A stretch of DNA of 64,000 bases from Endozoicomonas numazuensis (GCF_000722635.1 NZ_JOKH01000002.1:935032-999031); one strand, 5' to 3'; shown: positions 1 through 10,234, counted from the stretch's first letter. Translations and numbers: made by a program. Notes: generated by a model from the letters alone, not told the origin.

Positions 1-1247
1 GGAACCATTTTGTCGATCAACCGAAGTCCCCAGTGAGTGAGAACGACCGGGCCTTGTTCATCATTTAACTCCAATCCCGGACGCCTTCCTTCTGAAACCG
101 TTCGAGCAAAGTTTTCAGTCACTCTTTGGCATTCTTCATGATCAATTTCAGGGCTATCCATCAGTGCTACAAAGACCAGAAAAACATCCAGAAAAGCAGC
201 ATCAACCGATGACAAACCCAGAGGCTCCAGAGGATTGATGTCCATACAGCGCACTTCTACATACTCAACGCCATATTTCGATAATGCGGTCAGAGGCTTT
301 TCACCCCGCTTGGCAATTCGCTTGGGCCGAATGTTGCTGTAATACTCATTTTCAATCTGGAGCAGATTGGTATTCAGCTGTAGATAACGATCCTGATTTT
401 TGAGCCCAATCGCTTCATAAGGCTCATAAGGTGTTTTAATCGCTGCTGAAAGACTGGAGACGTACTCTCCCAATGTGTTGTAACAAATACTTAAAGAAGA
501 CTGCGCGTTATTGGTATAACCAAGATCACTCATTCTCAGTGAGGTTGCCCAAGGCATATAGAGCGTATCCTCATCGAGCTGGTCGAGAGTCTCGCTGGGC
601 GCTTCCTGAGTAAAAAAGCTTTTACTCACCGCAGGAGACGCTCCGAATAAATACATCAGTAGCCAGGAATAACGGCGAAAATTTCTAATTAAGGCCAGGT
701 AGGACTCTGACTGGAAATCTTCCAGCGAGTGATCCATTGACTCAGCATCAGACAGTAACTGCCAGAGCGACTCGGGCAATGAAAAGTTATAGTGAATTCC
801 GGCAATAGTTTGCATGGCCTTACCATATCGATGAGCCAGACCTTCACGATAAATATACTTCATCTTGCCTGGATTGGAGTCACCGTAACGGGCAATAGGA
901 ATACTTTGCTCACCTTCCAGAAAAGCCGGCATACTGCCTGCCCAGAGCGCTTCACCGTCAAGGTTTCTACAGGTATAACTGTGCAGCTCTTCAAGAAACT
1001 TCATGACATCTTCTACCTTGCAATAAACCGGAGTAATGAACTCCAGCAAGGCTTCCGAGTAATCGGTCGTAATATAGGGATGCGTCAGAGTCTTGCCCAG
1101 CACTTCCGGATGAGAAAGCTGTGACAGGCGTGCGTCAGCCGATACCCGCAACCCTTCCCTTTCGATTCCGTGTCGTATACCACTGAACAGGTTTTGGTTG
1201 GACGACTGCTGAAGTAGTTGCAGACGACTCTCATACTGGCTAGTCAA
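1..1247 (-). CDS. gshA: glutamate-cysteine ligase, 3' end outside the window
   Basis: Catalyses the ATP-dependent joining of glutamate and cysteine, the first step of glutathione synthesis, in the cytosol. Translation of the minus strand gives about 415 residues of the proteobacterial GshA family, with recognisable blocks GIRHGIEREGLRVSADARL, TTDYSEALLEFITP, YREGLAHRYGKAMQTIAGIH and VEYVEVRCMDINP. The frame is open to base 1, so the C-terminus is missing. No ATG lies in frame upstream of the conserved part. I chose the TTG at 1247-1245 because the next upstream ATG (1343) runs into a stop; the exact start is therefore uncertain. Together with tex, pckA and hslO it follows a gene grouping I recall from Pseudomonas. 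Confidence 0.93.
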   Translation of the reverse strand, partial: MTSQYESRLQLLQQSSNQNLFSGIRHGIEREGLRVSADARLSQLSHPEVLGKTLTHPYITTDYSEALLEFITPVYCKVEDVMKFLEELHSYTCRNLDGEALWAGSMPAFLEGEQSIPIARYGDSNPGKMKYIYREGLAHRYGKAMQTIAGIHYNFSLPESLWQLLSDAESMDHSLEDFQSESYLALIRNFRRYSWLLMYLFGASPAVSKSFFTQEAPSETLDQLDEDTLYMPWATSLRMSDLGYTNNAQSSLSICYNTLGEYVSSLSAAIKTPYEPYEAIGLKNQDRYLQLNTNLLQIENEYYSNIRPKRIAKRGEKPLTALSKYGVEYVEVRCMDINPLEPLGLSSVDAAFLDVFLVFVALMDSPEIDHEECQRVTENFARTVSEGRRPGLELNDEQGPVVLTHWGLRLIDKMV

Positions 1248-1679
1248 AATACAATTCCAATCCAGGTGCGTTTTTTCGAGATAAACCTTTTGCTCTGTCG
1301 CCCTTCAAATTTGAGGGCAGTGAAAAGGCTTGTCTTCGCTCATGGCTGTTGTGTGAAATATCTGTAAGCGAGCAAAAAATGTTTGCAATCGCTAAAGGCT
1401 ATAAACATGTCTTGAGGCGGACTATATAACGTTAGAATCTACCTTGCACCTATCGAGATAGATTCATTCTGAAAAGACTCTTTACAAATCAATGGTTCTT
1501 TATCCCATATCACCATCGGTGCAAATGAATTCAAACTATTCAGAAGACCTGCCTGAACATCAGCATTTCATTCTGACAATCACAGACCTCAAGCATCCCG
1601 AAGTCGTTTGAACTTTAGCGAACACTGCCGATGAAATCATTCACAAAGCTCACAAATACCCATTGCTCAAAAACCACTT
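1248..1679. other. intergenic stretch between gshA and the BLUF gene
   Basis: About 430 bases separate the divergent gshA and BLUF reading frames. I see no gene, hairpin or repeat that I can support. Promoters for both genes are expected here but no clear -35/-10 pair stands out. Confidence 0.5.
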
Positions 1680-1697
1680 AAAGGGAGCCCGGCCATT

Positions 1698-2127
1698 ATG
1701 GAAAACACGCTTTTCTGTATGGTTTATACCAGCACAGCTTCTGAGCTTTTCGATGAAGATGCCTTGGAGAAACTACTCAGTGTGGCAAGAGAGAATAATA
1801 AAAAAACAGACCATCACAGGGATGCTGCTATACAGTGAGGGCGTTTTCATCCAGGCTCTGGAAGGAGAAAAACAGCAGGTTGCAGCACTTTATAAAGTCA
1901 TTGCCAAAGACCCAAGACACTTCGGCGTCATCATGTTAAACCAGTCTTTTATTGAGACTCGTCAGTTTCCTGAATGGCAGATGGGATTTAAAAAAACCAG
2001 CCGAAAGAAACTGGCAGAAAGCAGTAGCTTCACAGACTTTCTGAGCCCGGATTTTGATACCCGGCTCTTGCAGAAACAACCTTCAATAACCATGAAATTG
2101 TTTCTGTCCTTTCGCAAAAACATATAA
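1698..2127 (+). pseudogene. BLUF-domain blue-light sensor, frameshifted
   Basis: BLUF domains bind FAD and sense blue light, usually controlling a partner enzyme or regulator. The ATG at 1698 follows a good AAGGGAG ribosome site (1680-1686) and begins with a typical BLUF start (FCMVYTSTASELFDEDALEKL). This frame stops soon after the run of seven A at 1800-1806. The rest of the domain (TITGMLLYSEGVFIQALEG, then FPEWQMGF) lies in another frame and is intact to 2127. Removing one A joins the halves into a protein of about 142 residues, the normal size of a short BLUF protein. Either a recent mutation, a read error in the homopolymer, or slippage explains this. The ribosome site and full downstream half argue that the gene decayed recently, if at all. 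Confidence 0.8.
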
Positions 2128-2128
2128 A

Positions 2129-2154
2129 AGAGGCTGCCCGCAAAGACAGCCTCT
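2129..2154. terminator. bidirectional hairpin terminator between BLUF gene and tex
   Basis: Perfect 8-bp stem AGAGGCTG / CAGCCTCT with a 10-base loop sits between the convergent ends of the BLUF gene (2127) and tex (2163). On the minus strand it is followed by a T-rich stretch, consistent with rho-independent termination of tex. Confidence 0.8.
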
Positions 2155-2162
2155 CGATCAGC

Positions 2163-4502
2163 TTACTTTCTCAGCTTTTTAGCATTGGCAAACAGATCAG
2201 CAAATGAGCCTCCGGCAGACTCTTTTTTACCCTGATTACTGCTTTTTTTACCGCCACGGTTCTGCTGTGGTTTTCCAGCACCAGAACGTTCCCCTCTGGG
2301 CTGCTGTCTTGCCTGAGCCACTTCTTCAGCTTTGTCACTCATACGCATTGAGAGACCAATACGCTTGCGCTGGACGTCTACTTCCATCACTTTTACCTTG
2401 ACGATATCACCTGCCTTAACCACTTCAGCCGGATCTTTCACAAAGGTATTAGACAGGGCCGAAATATGCACCAGACCGTCCTGATGTACGCCGACATCAA
2501 CAAAAGCACCAAAGTTGGTGACGTTGGTGACAACACCTTCCAGCTCCATGTTCAGCTTCAGGTCACTGATCTTAACAACACCTTCCTGAAATTCCGGAGC
2601 CTTGAATTCAGGTCTGGGATCTCGCCCTGGCTTATCCAGTTCTGAAATAATGTCAGTGACTGTTGGCAGTCCAAAGGTTTCATCTGTGAAACTTTTTGGA
2701 TCCAGAGATCTGAGGAACAGAGAGTCGCCAATCAGGCCATGAACCGCACGCTCGGACTGGCTGGCAATTTTTTCCACGACAGGATAAGACTCCGGGTGAA
2801 CTCCAGAAGCATCCAGAGGATTTGCACCATTCATGACACGAAGGAAGCCCGCTGCCTGTTCAAAAGCTTTAGGTCCAAAGCGATCCACTTTCATAAGTGT
2901 TTCACGATCTGAAAACACACCGTTCTGATCACGAAATGCAACAATGTTATCTGCCAGCGTTCTGTTCAAACCGGAAACACGAGTCAACAGGGCACTGGAC
3001 GCGGTATTTACATCAACACCTACCGCGTTTACACAGTCTTCTACTACTGCTTCCAGAGAACGTGACAACTGAGTTTGGCTGACATCATGCTGATACTGAC
3101 CTACACCAATCGCTTTTGGTTCAATCTTCACCAATTCAGCCAGTGGATCCTGAAGACGACGGGCAATAGATACCGCGCCTCGGATAGAAACATCGAGATT
3201 AGGGAATTCACGCGCCGCAAGCTCAGAGGCAGAATAAACCGATGCGCCGGCTTCACTGACGACAATTTTGGTCAGACCCAGTTTTGGATAAGCTCGCATG
3301 AGCTCAGCAACAAGACGATCGGTTTCACGGGACGCTGTACCATTACCAATACTGACCAGCTCTACACCGTGTGTCAGACAGAGCGTTGCCAGTGTTCCCA
3401 AAGATTCTTTCCATTGACGTTGAGGAGCATGTGGAAAAATAGTCGTATACTCTACCAGCTTCCCGGTACCATCAACCACCGCCACTTTCGTTCCCGTACG
3501 AAGACCCGGATCCAGTCCCAGAGTAGGACGCAGGCCTGCCGGTGCAGCCAAAAGAAGATCTTTCAGGTTTTTAGCAAAGACTTTGATCGCTTCTTCCTCT
3601 GCACTTTCACGTACACGAGTCATCAGATCAGTTTCCAGCTGGGTCAGGAGTTTGACTCTCCAGGTCCAGCGCACAACATCTTTAAGCCATTTGTCTGCAG
3701 CTCTTCCCTGATCAGAGATTTTCCAATGATCAGCAATCACTTTTTCGCAGGGGTGCGTTTCCAGACGAGATTCTGGCTCATTATCCAGACGGATATTGGA
3801 TTGAAGAACACCCTCATTTCGACCACGGAAAATAGCCAGGGCACGATGAGAAGGTACCTGCCTGATGGGCTCATCATGCTCGAAATAATCTCTGAATTTC
3901 GCGCCTTCTTCTTCTTTGCCTTCTACACCATGACTGGAAAGAATACCCTCACCCCAGAGCATATCTCTGAGTTTACCCAGCAGCTCTGCGTCTTCACTGA
4001 ACCTTTCCATCAGGATATACCGGGCACCTTCCAGTGCTGCTTTAATGTCAGCAACACCTTTTTCAGCATTCACAAAGTCTGCTGCAACAGCTTCCGGATC
4101 AGTGTCAGGCTCATTAAACAATCGATCAGCCAGCGGCTCCAGACCTGCTTCAATAGCAATCTGGCCCTTGGTGCGGCGCTTGGGCTTATAAGGAAGATAA
4201 AGATCTTCAAGGCGGGTTTTAGTGTCCGCAGCACGAATGTCCTTTTCCAGTTCAGGCGTCAGTTTTTCCTGCTCCCGAATGCTGTTCAGAACCGTATCAC
4301 GACGCTCTTCCAGCTCACGAAGATACCTGAGACGCTCTTCAAGAGAACGCAGTTGGGTATCATCAAGAGCACCGGTAGCCTCTTTACGATAACGAGCTAT
4401 AAAAGGGACTGTAGCGCCATCATCCAGCAGTGCAACTGCACTGGTGACCTGCGCCGGACGAACATTCAGCTCTTCGGCGATACGCTGAAAGATGATCTCC
4501 AT
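2163..4502 (-). CDS. tex: Tex transcription accessory protein (S1 RNA-binding)
   Basis: Tex is a conserved cytosolic nucleic-acid-binding protein affecting transcription. The product (779 residues from the ATG at 4502; a GTG at 4511 adds three) has the usual order: helical N-terminal Tex domain with [17 protein letters not shown] near residue 35, a YqgF/RNase-H-like fold with [17 protein letters not shown] near residue 335, helix-hairpin-helix motifs around 480-560, and a C-terminal S1 domain (residues about 650-720, [18 protein letters not shown]). A basic, glycine- and glutamine-rich tail follows. The length is normal for the family and no damage is seen. It faces the BLUF gene across a shared terminator and appears monocistronic. 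Confidence 0.96.
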   Translation of the reverse strand: MEIIFQRIAEELNVRPAQVTSAVALLDDGATVPFIARYRKEATGALDDTQLRSLEERLRYLRELEERRDTVLNSIREQEKLTPELEKDIRAADTKTRLEDLYLPYKPKRRTKGQIAIEAGLEPLADRLFNEPDTDPEAVAADFVNAEKGVADIKAALEGARYILMERFSEDAELLGKLRDMLWGEGILSSHGVEGKEEEGAKFRDYFEHDEPIRQVPSHRALAIFRGRNEGVLQSNIRLDNEPESRLETHPCEKVIADHWKISDQGRAADKWLKDVVRWTWRVKLLTQLETDLMTRVRESAEEEAIKVFAKNLKDLLLAAPAGLRPTLGLDPGLRTGTKVAVVDGTGKLVEYTTIFPHAPQRQWKESLGTLATLCLTHGVELVSIGNGTASRETDRLVAELMRAYPKLGLTKIVVSEAGASVYSASELAAREFPNLDVSIRGAVSIARRLQDPLAELVKIEPKAIGVGQYQHDVSQTQLSRSLEAVVEDCVNAVGVDVNTASSALLTRVSGLNRTLADNIVAFRDQNGVFSDRETLMKVDRFGPKAFEQAAGFLRVMNGANPLDASGVHPESYPVVEKIASQSERAVHGLIGDSLFLRSLDPKSFTDETFGLPTVTDIISELDKPGRDPRPEFKAPEFQEGVVKISDLKLNMELEGVVTNVTNFGAFVDVGVHQDGLVHISALSNTFVKDPAEVVKAGDIVKVKVMEVDVQRKRIGLSMRMSDKAEEVAQARQQPRGERSGAGKPQQNRGGKKSSNQGKKESAGGSFADLFANAKKLRK

Positions 4503-4726
4503 AAAACCCACTCAATGTTAGATTTGAATTTATCGAATACGGTGCAAAAAATCACACCTGTGGAGCAGACTGGTAGGTGATTATATGAAAAACCTGAAAA
4601 ACAGTACCTGCTCCCGGAAGTTGTGACCCTAAATATCCAGTCACTTCCCGAATCCAGAAGGCGAATTATAACGGATGGTACCGAGTTGTCTTGCGTTCTG
4701 TGCAGATAGCCTGCCTCTGCAATCAT

Positions 4727-5035
4727 TCACTTCATCAAATCTGCCAGCTGCTGACGATACTGAGGACCATAATAGACACCACCTACTGGCACTTTTCCTC
4801 CAAGATGCTCAGACAGTTTATAAGCCCATTCAGACCCAAAGCCACCGTACAGCTAAATCATCTGAAAGCCTTCTGCCACCAGCTCTTCAGCCACTCTCAG
4901 AACCTGTTCTTTATGAGCCATATCAATGCCGACCGCTTTGAACTGACAATCCCCCTTTCCTGTTACCACAGTATTCTCCTGAGGTGAAAAATCGGGTGAA
5001 AGAAAAATAAATGCAAAAGAATGAAAATGCTTAAT
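4727..5035 (-). pseudogene. DUF6506-like small protein interrupted by an amber codon
   Basis: The minus strand reads as about 102 codons containing the pattern VAEELVAEGFQMI-stop-LYGGFGSEW and GGKVPVGGVYYG, which resembles the DUF6506 family (usual motif IELCGGFG). A single TAG at 4855-4853 replaces what is normally a glutamate codon, a one-base change from GAG. The reading frame is otherwise clean on both sides. The best upstream start is an ATT at 5035-5033 preceded six bases earlier by AAAAGG; no ATG is in frame, and ATT may itself be a mutated ATG. A GTG at 4968 with AGGAG just upstream is a second possibility. Function of the family is unknown. Most likely a decayed gene; amber read-through is not excluded. 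Confidence 0.65.
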
Positions 5036-5090
5036 ATTCGACCTTTTCTGAAGATAAAGCCAAACTAAGATGGCATTCTCGGCAACACTC

Positions 5091-5208
5091 TATACCCTTT
5101 GGATTTCAAGATGCTACCAGGCGACAAGTGAGCGAAGCCCTGTGAGCCTACAACTAGTTGGTGATCAGGGCTGGCAACAACGTAGCATCTTGAAAGGCGA
5201 TGGGTATA
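5091..5208. repeat. 118-bp palindromic interspersed repeat, copy 1
   Basis: Starts TATACCC and ends GGGTATA. Its ends are inverted repeats of each other (GATTTCAAGATGCTAC near the left, GTAGCATCTTGAAAG near the right). A second copy in opposite orientation lies at 52725-52852 and matches closely apart from about ten extra bases. This is the form of a MITE-like or large REP element. It sits between the DUF6506-like fossil and the ceramidase-like gene and carries no convincing reading frame. Confidence 0.85.
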
Positions 5209-5301
5209 TAAAGATGGACGTTAATAGCGGGTTATGCATGACTAAAATAGCTTTTTTTCAGAATCGGAACGACTCCGTTTTCTACTGTTAGAAAACATCC
5301 A

Positions 5302-6582
5302 ATGAACATGAAAATAAATCGAACAATACTTTTTATCCTGTCTCTGACCCTCACTGCTTCTTCCTGCTGGGCCTGGATAGCTGGCTTTAGCAGCGAAACA
5401 TTAGTCACTCACCAGGATCTGGCCGACAAACAAACCCTCTACCTGGCAGGGTATGGAATATTGGGAAACCGTGAAGCCACGGGGATTCATGATGATGTGT
5501 CTGCACGCTCACTCTATCTGAGTGATAGCAATAACTCAGTCCTGATCATCAGTCTGGATGCCGTCGGATTTAGCCAGAAACTAGGCAAGCGGCTACGAAA
5601 AGCACTTTCCGAAGAGCTGGAAATACCGAGTAAAAATATCCTGCTCACCGCCACTCACACCCATAGCAGTATTGACTTACAAGGCCTCTGGGGCAGCCTG
5701 GAAGAAGAGCAGGCTAGCGTCATTACAAAAAGAATCGTGAAGTCTGGAAAATCAGCCGTTGCCAACGCCAGATCCGCAAAGTTGATGTTAGGATTATCCG
5801 ATCAGGGAAAAGGGTATAACCGTCGTTTAAAAAGTAACGAGATCGTATCTCAAGTACTTTCTCTGAATATCACTGAAAAGAATGGCAACCCCATTGCGAT
5901 GCTTTTTTCATTCGGTTCCCACCCTGTTGCTCTTGACGACAATAACCTTGAGATCACATCAGACTGGGTAGGCTTCTCTCGTGATCAAATAGAAAAAGAA
6001 TTAGGAACCCGGGCTATTTTCATCAATGGCTCCCTGGGAGATGTAATGCCATCTCTTGATGGTAAACCCAGTAACAAACGCACTTTTGAGTTCGCAAAAG
6101 AGTACGGTGAAAGTATTGCCCGGGCTGTTATTCAGGCTGATAAGAACGCCCGGGAGCTGAACAGCCATTTGGCTTACTGTACAGAGTATATTCCTTTGGA
6201 AGTAGACAACCTCAAAATAATAACCCTGACCAAAACAGTAAGGAATGGCACCATCGACTGGTCTTCACTGACCGACACGTCATTAAACACAAGAACATCG
6301 GTGCTGATTCTTGACAGACTTGTGATAATGTCAGTGCCCGGCGAGCCCGTGACTCAAATGAGTCAGCAGTTGATGGCAAAAGCCCCCCTCTTTGATCGTG
6401 CACTGTTCAGCCTGACTCATGACAGTCTGGGTTACCTGATCCCTGAAGAGGATGTGGGTAGAAAAGACGGATACGAAGAAATGTTCAACCTTAACAGAAG
6501 CTTCGGAACTCACGTATCCAACTCCATAGATCGATTGCTCAATCAATGTCTGGGTAAACAACGAACAATAAGCACAAACTGA
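5302..6582 (+). CDS. exported neutral/alkaline ceramidase-like protein
   Basis: The 426-residue product begins with a signal peptide (basic start, hydrophobic core, likely cleavage after SSCWA near residue 24). The mature part resembles the N-terminal catalytic domain of neutral ceramidases: GIHDDVSARSLYL, then TATHTHSS (zinc-ligand type histidines), FSFGSHPVALDDNN and NGSLGDVMPS. Such enzymes hydrolyse ceramide or related N-acyl lipids outside the cytoplasm. It is shorter than full neutral ceramidases (about 650-700 residues) because the C-terminal immunoglobulin-like domain is absent. The second ATG at 5308 is an equally good start. A 59-residue gene follows 15 bases downstream. In a host-associated bacterium it could act on host sphingolipids, but that is inference. 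Confidence 0.72.
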   Translation: MNMKINRTILFILSLTLTASSCWAWIAGFSSETLVTHQDLADKQTLYLAGYGILGNREATGIHDDVSARSLYLSDSNNSVLIISLDAVGFSQKLGKRLRKALSEELEIPSKNILLTATHTHSSIDLQGLWGSLEEEQASVITKRIVKSGKSAVANARSAKLMLGLSDQGKGYNRRLKSNEIVSQVLSLNITEKNGNPIAMLFSFGSHPVALDDNNLEITSDWVGFSRDQIEKELGTRAIFINGSLGDVMPSLDGKPSNKRTFEFAKEYGESIARAVIQADKNARELNSHLAYCTEYIPLEVDNLKIITLTKTVRNGTIDWSSLTDTSLNTRTSVLILDRLVIMSVPGEPVTQMSQQLMAKAPLFDRALFSLTHDSLGYLIPEEDVGRKDGYEEMFNLNRSFGTHVSNSIDRLLNQCLGKQRTISTN

Positions 6583-6597
6583 CCACTGGAAGGAATT

Positions 6598-6777
6598 ATG
6601 CCAGACATACAAAAACCGGAACGCCCTGCGGACGATGATTGCTGTGGGGGAGGCTGCTGCCCATGCGTTTGGGATTACTACCACGATCAGCTTGAACTCT
6701 GGCTGGAACAGGAAGGCAAGACACCTTTGGAAACCACTCAAAAGCAACAGGAAGAAAGTGACACCCTATACCGGTAA
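6598..6777 (+). CDS. small oxidoreductase-like (OXLD1-type) cysteine-rich protein
   Basis: A 59-residue protein starting at an ATG with AAGGA six bases upstream. It contains DDDCCGGGCCPCVWDYYHD, the signature of the oxidoreductase-like N-terminal domain found in short bacterial proteins and in human OXLD1. The role is not established; the clustered cysteines suggest metal or redox chemistry. It follows the ceramidase-like gene after 15 bases and may be co-transcribed. After the stop at 6777 a different frame remains open to about 6923 (ending RRQRILIEWQEI), so a longer ancestral C-terminus lost by a frameshift is possible but not demonstrated. Confidence 0.75.
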   Translation: MPDIQKPERPADDDCCGGGCCPCVWDYYHDQLELWLEQEGKTPLETTQKQQEESDTLYR

Positions 6778-6924
6778 GCCGCTCAGAAAACACAGCAGGA
6801 AGTGTTGAAGACTCACAATTACAGCATCCAGCCGTTTACCGCACCAGTGTTTCAGAAATTGAAAGTTTCAGTGAATATGAAATAAGACGACAAAGGATAT
6901 TGATCGAATGGCAGGAAATCTGAA

Positions 6925-6986
6925 AAAGACCAAAATAAAAAAACTGCCATACAACAGTGATCAACCATCCTTGTTACACGGCAGTT
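6925..6986 (-). terminator. rho-independent terminator of pckA
   Basis: Read on the minus strand, AACTGCCGTGTAACAA pairs imperfectly with TGTTGTATGGCAGTT and is followed by seven T and more T-rich sequence. It lies just after the pckA stop codon. Confidence 0.8.
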
Positions 6987-6996
6987 ATTGCTTACA

Positions 6997-8625
6997 TTAA
7001 TCCAGCGAAGGGCCTGCGGCTATCAGCGCCTTACCTTCATCTGTATCCGTAAACTTGTTGAAGTTGGCAATAAAGCGATCAGCCAGATCACGTGCCTTAC
7101 CACTCCATTCTTCTTTATCTTCGTAAGTATCCTGAGGATTCAGAATACCGTCTTCCACGCCTTCAACCTGAGTCGGAACGTGCAGACCAAAGTAAGGAAC
7201 CGTAGCAGTTTCTGCTTCATCAATACTGCCATCAAGAATCGCATCAATGATGGCACGAGTCGCCTTGATGGAGATACGTTTGCCAGTACCATTCCAACCC
7301 GTGTTAACCAGATAGGCCGTTGCACCGTTGGCTTCCATCTTCTTAACCAGCTCTTCTGCGTACTTGGTTGGATGCAAGCTCAAGAATGCTGCGCCAAAGC
7401 AGGAAGAAAATGTTGGTGTTGGCTCAGTAACCCCACGCTCAGTACCCGCAAGCTTCGCTGTGAAACCAGACAGAAAGTGGTATTTGGTCTGCTCAGGCGT
7501 CAACTTGGATACCGGAGGCAGAACACCAAAAGCATCAGCTGTCAGAAAAATAACTTTCTTGGCATGACCTGCTTTTGAAACCGGCTTAACAATGTTTTCA
7601 ATATGCTCAATCGGGTAGGAAACACGTGTATTCTCGGTTTTGGAACCATCGGCAAAATCGATAGAGCCATCTTCAAGAACCGTAACATTTTCCAGTAGTG
7701 CATCACGACGAATAGCGTTGTAGATGTCCGGCTCATTTTCCTTGCTCAGATTGATGGTCTTGGCATAACAACCGCCTTCAAAGTTGAAGACACCATCATC
7801 ATCCCAGCCGTGCTCATCATCACCAATCAGAGCCCGCTTTGGATCTGCAGAAAGCGTTGTTTTACCTGTACCAGACAATCCGAAGAATACCGCAACATCA
7901 CCCTCTTTCCCGACATTCGCAGAGCAGTGCATGGAAGCAATACCTTTCAGGGGCAGAAGGTAGTTCATAATAGAGAACATACCTTTCTTCATTTCGCCAC
8001 CGTACCAGGTACCACCAATAATCTGCACACGCTCAGTCAGGTTAAAGGCTACGAAATTCTCGGAGTTCAGCCCCTGCTCTTTCCAGTTTGGATTAGTGCA
8101 CTTCGCACCATTCATTACCACAAAGTCAGGCTCAAACCCTTTCAGCTCCGCCTCAGAAGGACGAATAAACATGTTCTTAACGAAATGAGCCTGCCAGGCA
8201 ACCTCAGTAATAAAACGAACACTCAACCGGGTTTCTTCGTTGGCTCCACAAAAACCATCAACCACAAACAGTCGCTTGCCAGAAAGTTGTTGAGAAACGA
8301 GACCTTTCAGATCAGTCCAGACTTCCTGTGTGATCGCTTTGTTGTCATTCTTGCCCTGGTCAGACCACCACAGGGTATCGCGGGTAGTATCATCTTTTAC
8401 GATGTACTTATCTTTGGGGGAACGGCCGGTAAAAATGCCTGTATCAACTGAAACAGCCCCCAGTCCGGTCACCACGCCTTTCTCATAACCTTCCAGCTCA
8501 GGACGTGTTTCCTCTTCAAATAGAAGCTCGTAGGACGGATTGTAAACAATTTCCGCTACATCTCTGATACCAAGGCTGGCCAGAGCTTCGTTGTTTAGCT
8601 CAATATCTGCGCTAACTTCTGCCAT
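6997..8625 (-). CDS. pckA: phosphoenolpyruvate carboxykinase (ATP)
   Basis: Converts oxaloacetate and ATP to phosphoenolpyruvate and CO2, the entry to gluconeogenesis. The 542-residue product has the ATP-type signatures: the P-loop [13 protein letters not shown] (residues about 248-260), [20 protein letters not shown] for metal and oxaloacetate binding, and [18 protein letters not shown] upstream. Length is normal. The ATG at 8625 is preceded by a strong AGGAG site. The gene is flanked by its own terminator and a 390-base upstream gap, so it is probably a single-gene unit. It neighbours hslO as in Pseudomonas (recalled). Confidence 0.97.
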   Translation of the reverse strand: MAEVSADIELNNEALASLGIRDVAEIVYNPSYELLFEEETRPELEGYEKGVVTGLGAVSVDTGIFTGRSPKDKYIVKDDTTRDTLWWSDQGKNDNKAITQEVWTDLKGLVSQQLSGKRLFVVDGFCGANEETRLSVRFITEVAWQAHFVKNMFIRPSEAELKGFEPDFVVMNGAKCTNPNWKEQGLNSENFVAFNLTERVQIIGGTWYGGEMKKGMFSIMNYLLPLKGIASMHCSANVGKEGDVAVFFGLSGTGKTTLSADPKRALIGDDEHGWDDDGVFNFEGGCYAKTINLSKENEPDIYNAIRRDALLENVTVLEDGSIDFADGSKTENTRVSYPIEHIENIVKPVSKAGHAKKVIFLTADAFGVLPPVSKLTPEQTKYHFLSGFTAKLAGTERGVTEPTPTFSSCFGAAFLSLHPTKYAEELVKKMEANGATAYLVNTGWNGTGKRISIKATRAIIDAILDGSIDEAETATVPYFGLHVPTQVEGVEDGILNPQDTYEDKEEWSGKARDLADRFIANFNKFTDTDEGKALIAAGPSLD

Positions 8626-8948
8626 TTAGAGCTCTCCTAAGCTTCCAGAAAGTTATTATGTTTGTATTTGTGATTCTATGATAAGCGGTGTAGTGGCGCC
8701 TATGATAGGGGATATATTGGCCCAGATAAACGCATAAGTGGCCTATTTATCCGTAAAAGTTTGACTCCTGCCATGTCTCGCAGACTTTAATGCCAAACCA
8801 CTGTCTGATTCTTAACAGTAGAAATCAAAAACAAAACAGAGCAAACATACTAAAACACAATGAAAAAGAAATTATCAGGTTGCAGAAGCGAGCAGATTGT
8901 CAGAGATCAATAGAAAGGGGATTTAGCGAGAGAGTCTACGGCCAGAAG

Positions 8949-8985
8949 CCTGTCGATATTATGCTCGAAAGCATAAGCCGACAGG
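8949..8985. repeat. short hairpin, probable remnant of the 30-kb repeat element
   Basis: CCTGTCG...CGACAGG encloses TTATGCT-CGAA-AGCATAA. The inner palindrome and the flank GCCGACAGGTTCCTGGA closely resemble the two ends of the element at 30118-30285, as if the middle had been lost. It lies downstream of hslO (minus strand), but no T-run follows, so it is not an obvious terminator. Confidence 0.55.
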
Positions 8986-9017
8986 TTCCTGGAGCTGTAG
9001 TGATTTTGTTTTATGGC

Positions 9018-9944
9018 TCAGTGCGTCTTGGGTTGATTACCCTGAAAAATCTCGGAGACATCCTGTGCAGTAAAAATATAGGTCTGACTACAAAACTGAC
9101 AACCCATCTCGATTGTTCCGAGATCAGCCACCATAGATTCAGCTTCTTCCTGACCCAAGCTGGCCAGTATTTTAGCGCTGCGCGGGCGTGAACAGTTACA
9201 ATTAAAAGCTACGGCTTCACGATCAAATACCCGAACTTCCTCTTCATGAAAGAGGCGAAGCAACAGAGATTCGTGCTCCAGCTCAAGCATCTCTGCTTCA
9301 GTCACGGTATCAGCCAGCATGGTCATACGACTCCATGATTCCTGGCGTTCAACTGCTTCTGTTTCAATACTTTCTGGCAGCGCCTGAAGCAGAATGCCAG
9401 CCCCCTGCACACCATTACTGGCTAGCCAGAAACGGGTGGACAGCTGCTCAGACTGCTTGAAGTATGCATTCAAACCTTCTGCCAGAGTTTCATGATGCAA
9501 AGGCACAATACCCTGATAACGGTTACCTTTGTGAGGATCAACAGTCAGCACCAATTGCCCTTGACCCAGAAGACCTGACAGACCTTTGGCAGCCAGCTTG
9601 TCCGTACTCTCTTCATCCCAGCGTGCCAAAGCACGGAATGTCTTCTGGTCGGTGCATTCCACCATTAACAGGGACAGAGGTCCATCACCCTTGGCCTGCA
9701 AACTCAGGATGCCTTCAAATTTCAAAGTCGAGCTGAGCAGAACTGCAGCAGCCACCAACTCACCCAGCAATGCCTTAACATTAACCGGATAATCATGTGC
9801 CGCCAGAGACTCGGTCAGGCTATCGCTTAAAGAGACAATCTCGCCACGGAGGTCGGCGTTCTCAAATATAAATCTCTGAGCACAGTCTTTCTGGCTCACG
9901 GCGTTTGAATCATCGTTCAAGGCGGTATTTTGTTTACTCATCAA
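9018..9944 (-). CDS. hslO: Hsp33 redox-regulated chaperonin
   Basis: A cytosolic holdase chaperone activated by oxidative unfolding. The 308-residue product carries the four C-terminal zinc cysteines in the correct pattern: CNC at about residues 249-251 and CQFC at about 282-285. The upstream substrate-binding region includes AAVLLSSTLKFEGILSLQAKG, typical of the family. Starts at the first or second of two adjacent ATGs. It is transcribed in the same direction as pckA but about 390 bases upstream with a repeat-derived hairpin between them, so the two may not form an operon. Confidence 0.95.
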   Translation of the reverse strand: MMSKQNTALNDDSNAVSQKDCAQRFIFENADLRGEIVSLSDSLTESLAAHDYPVNVKALLGELVAAAVLLSSTLKFEGILSLQAKGDGPLSLLMVECTDQKTFRALARWDEESTDKLAAKGLSGLLGQGQLVLTVDPHKGNRYQGIVPLHHETLAEGLNAYFKQSEQLSTRFWLASNGVQGAGILLQALPESIETEAVERQESWSRMTMLADTVTEAEMLELEHESLLLRLFHEEEVRVFDREAVAFNCNCSRPRSAKILASLGQEEAESMVADLGTIEMGCQFCSQTYIFTAQDVSEIFQGNQPKTH

Positions 9945-10234
9945 CGGCTCTACTATTTCTTTCGCTAATGCCTGCTCAGCTTCATAAGTAGAGAGCTGAT
10001 GGCTTTTCCAGCCTGTGCTGCCAGGCTCTGCCAGAGGCCTGCGAACGGTGCCGGGTTCATGAAAACGGCAAGTATAGCGATTTTATGTCTTCATCTCATT
10101 TGTTGCTTTTACTGACCGATAATAAGGCAATGAGTTAAATAGCCATGAGCTAAGAAAAATATTTCACGTCACTTCCACCCATGAAGGATGACGTAGCAAT
10201 ATGCTTTTACGGTCAATTAATTCGGGAAAAAGTC

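Noticed and set aside
3075-4580. 501-codon plus-strand reading frame opposite tex
   Set aside because: It is the antisense shadow of tex; composition is cysteine- and arginine-rich without domain signals, while tex is complete on the other strand.
8790-9191. 133-codon plus-strand frame upstream of pckA
   Set aside because: It crosses a repeat-derived hairpin and overlaps the hslO 3' end; no ribosome site or family signal.
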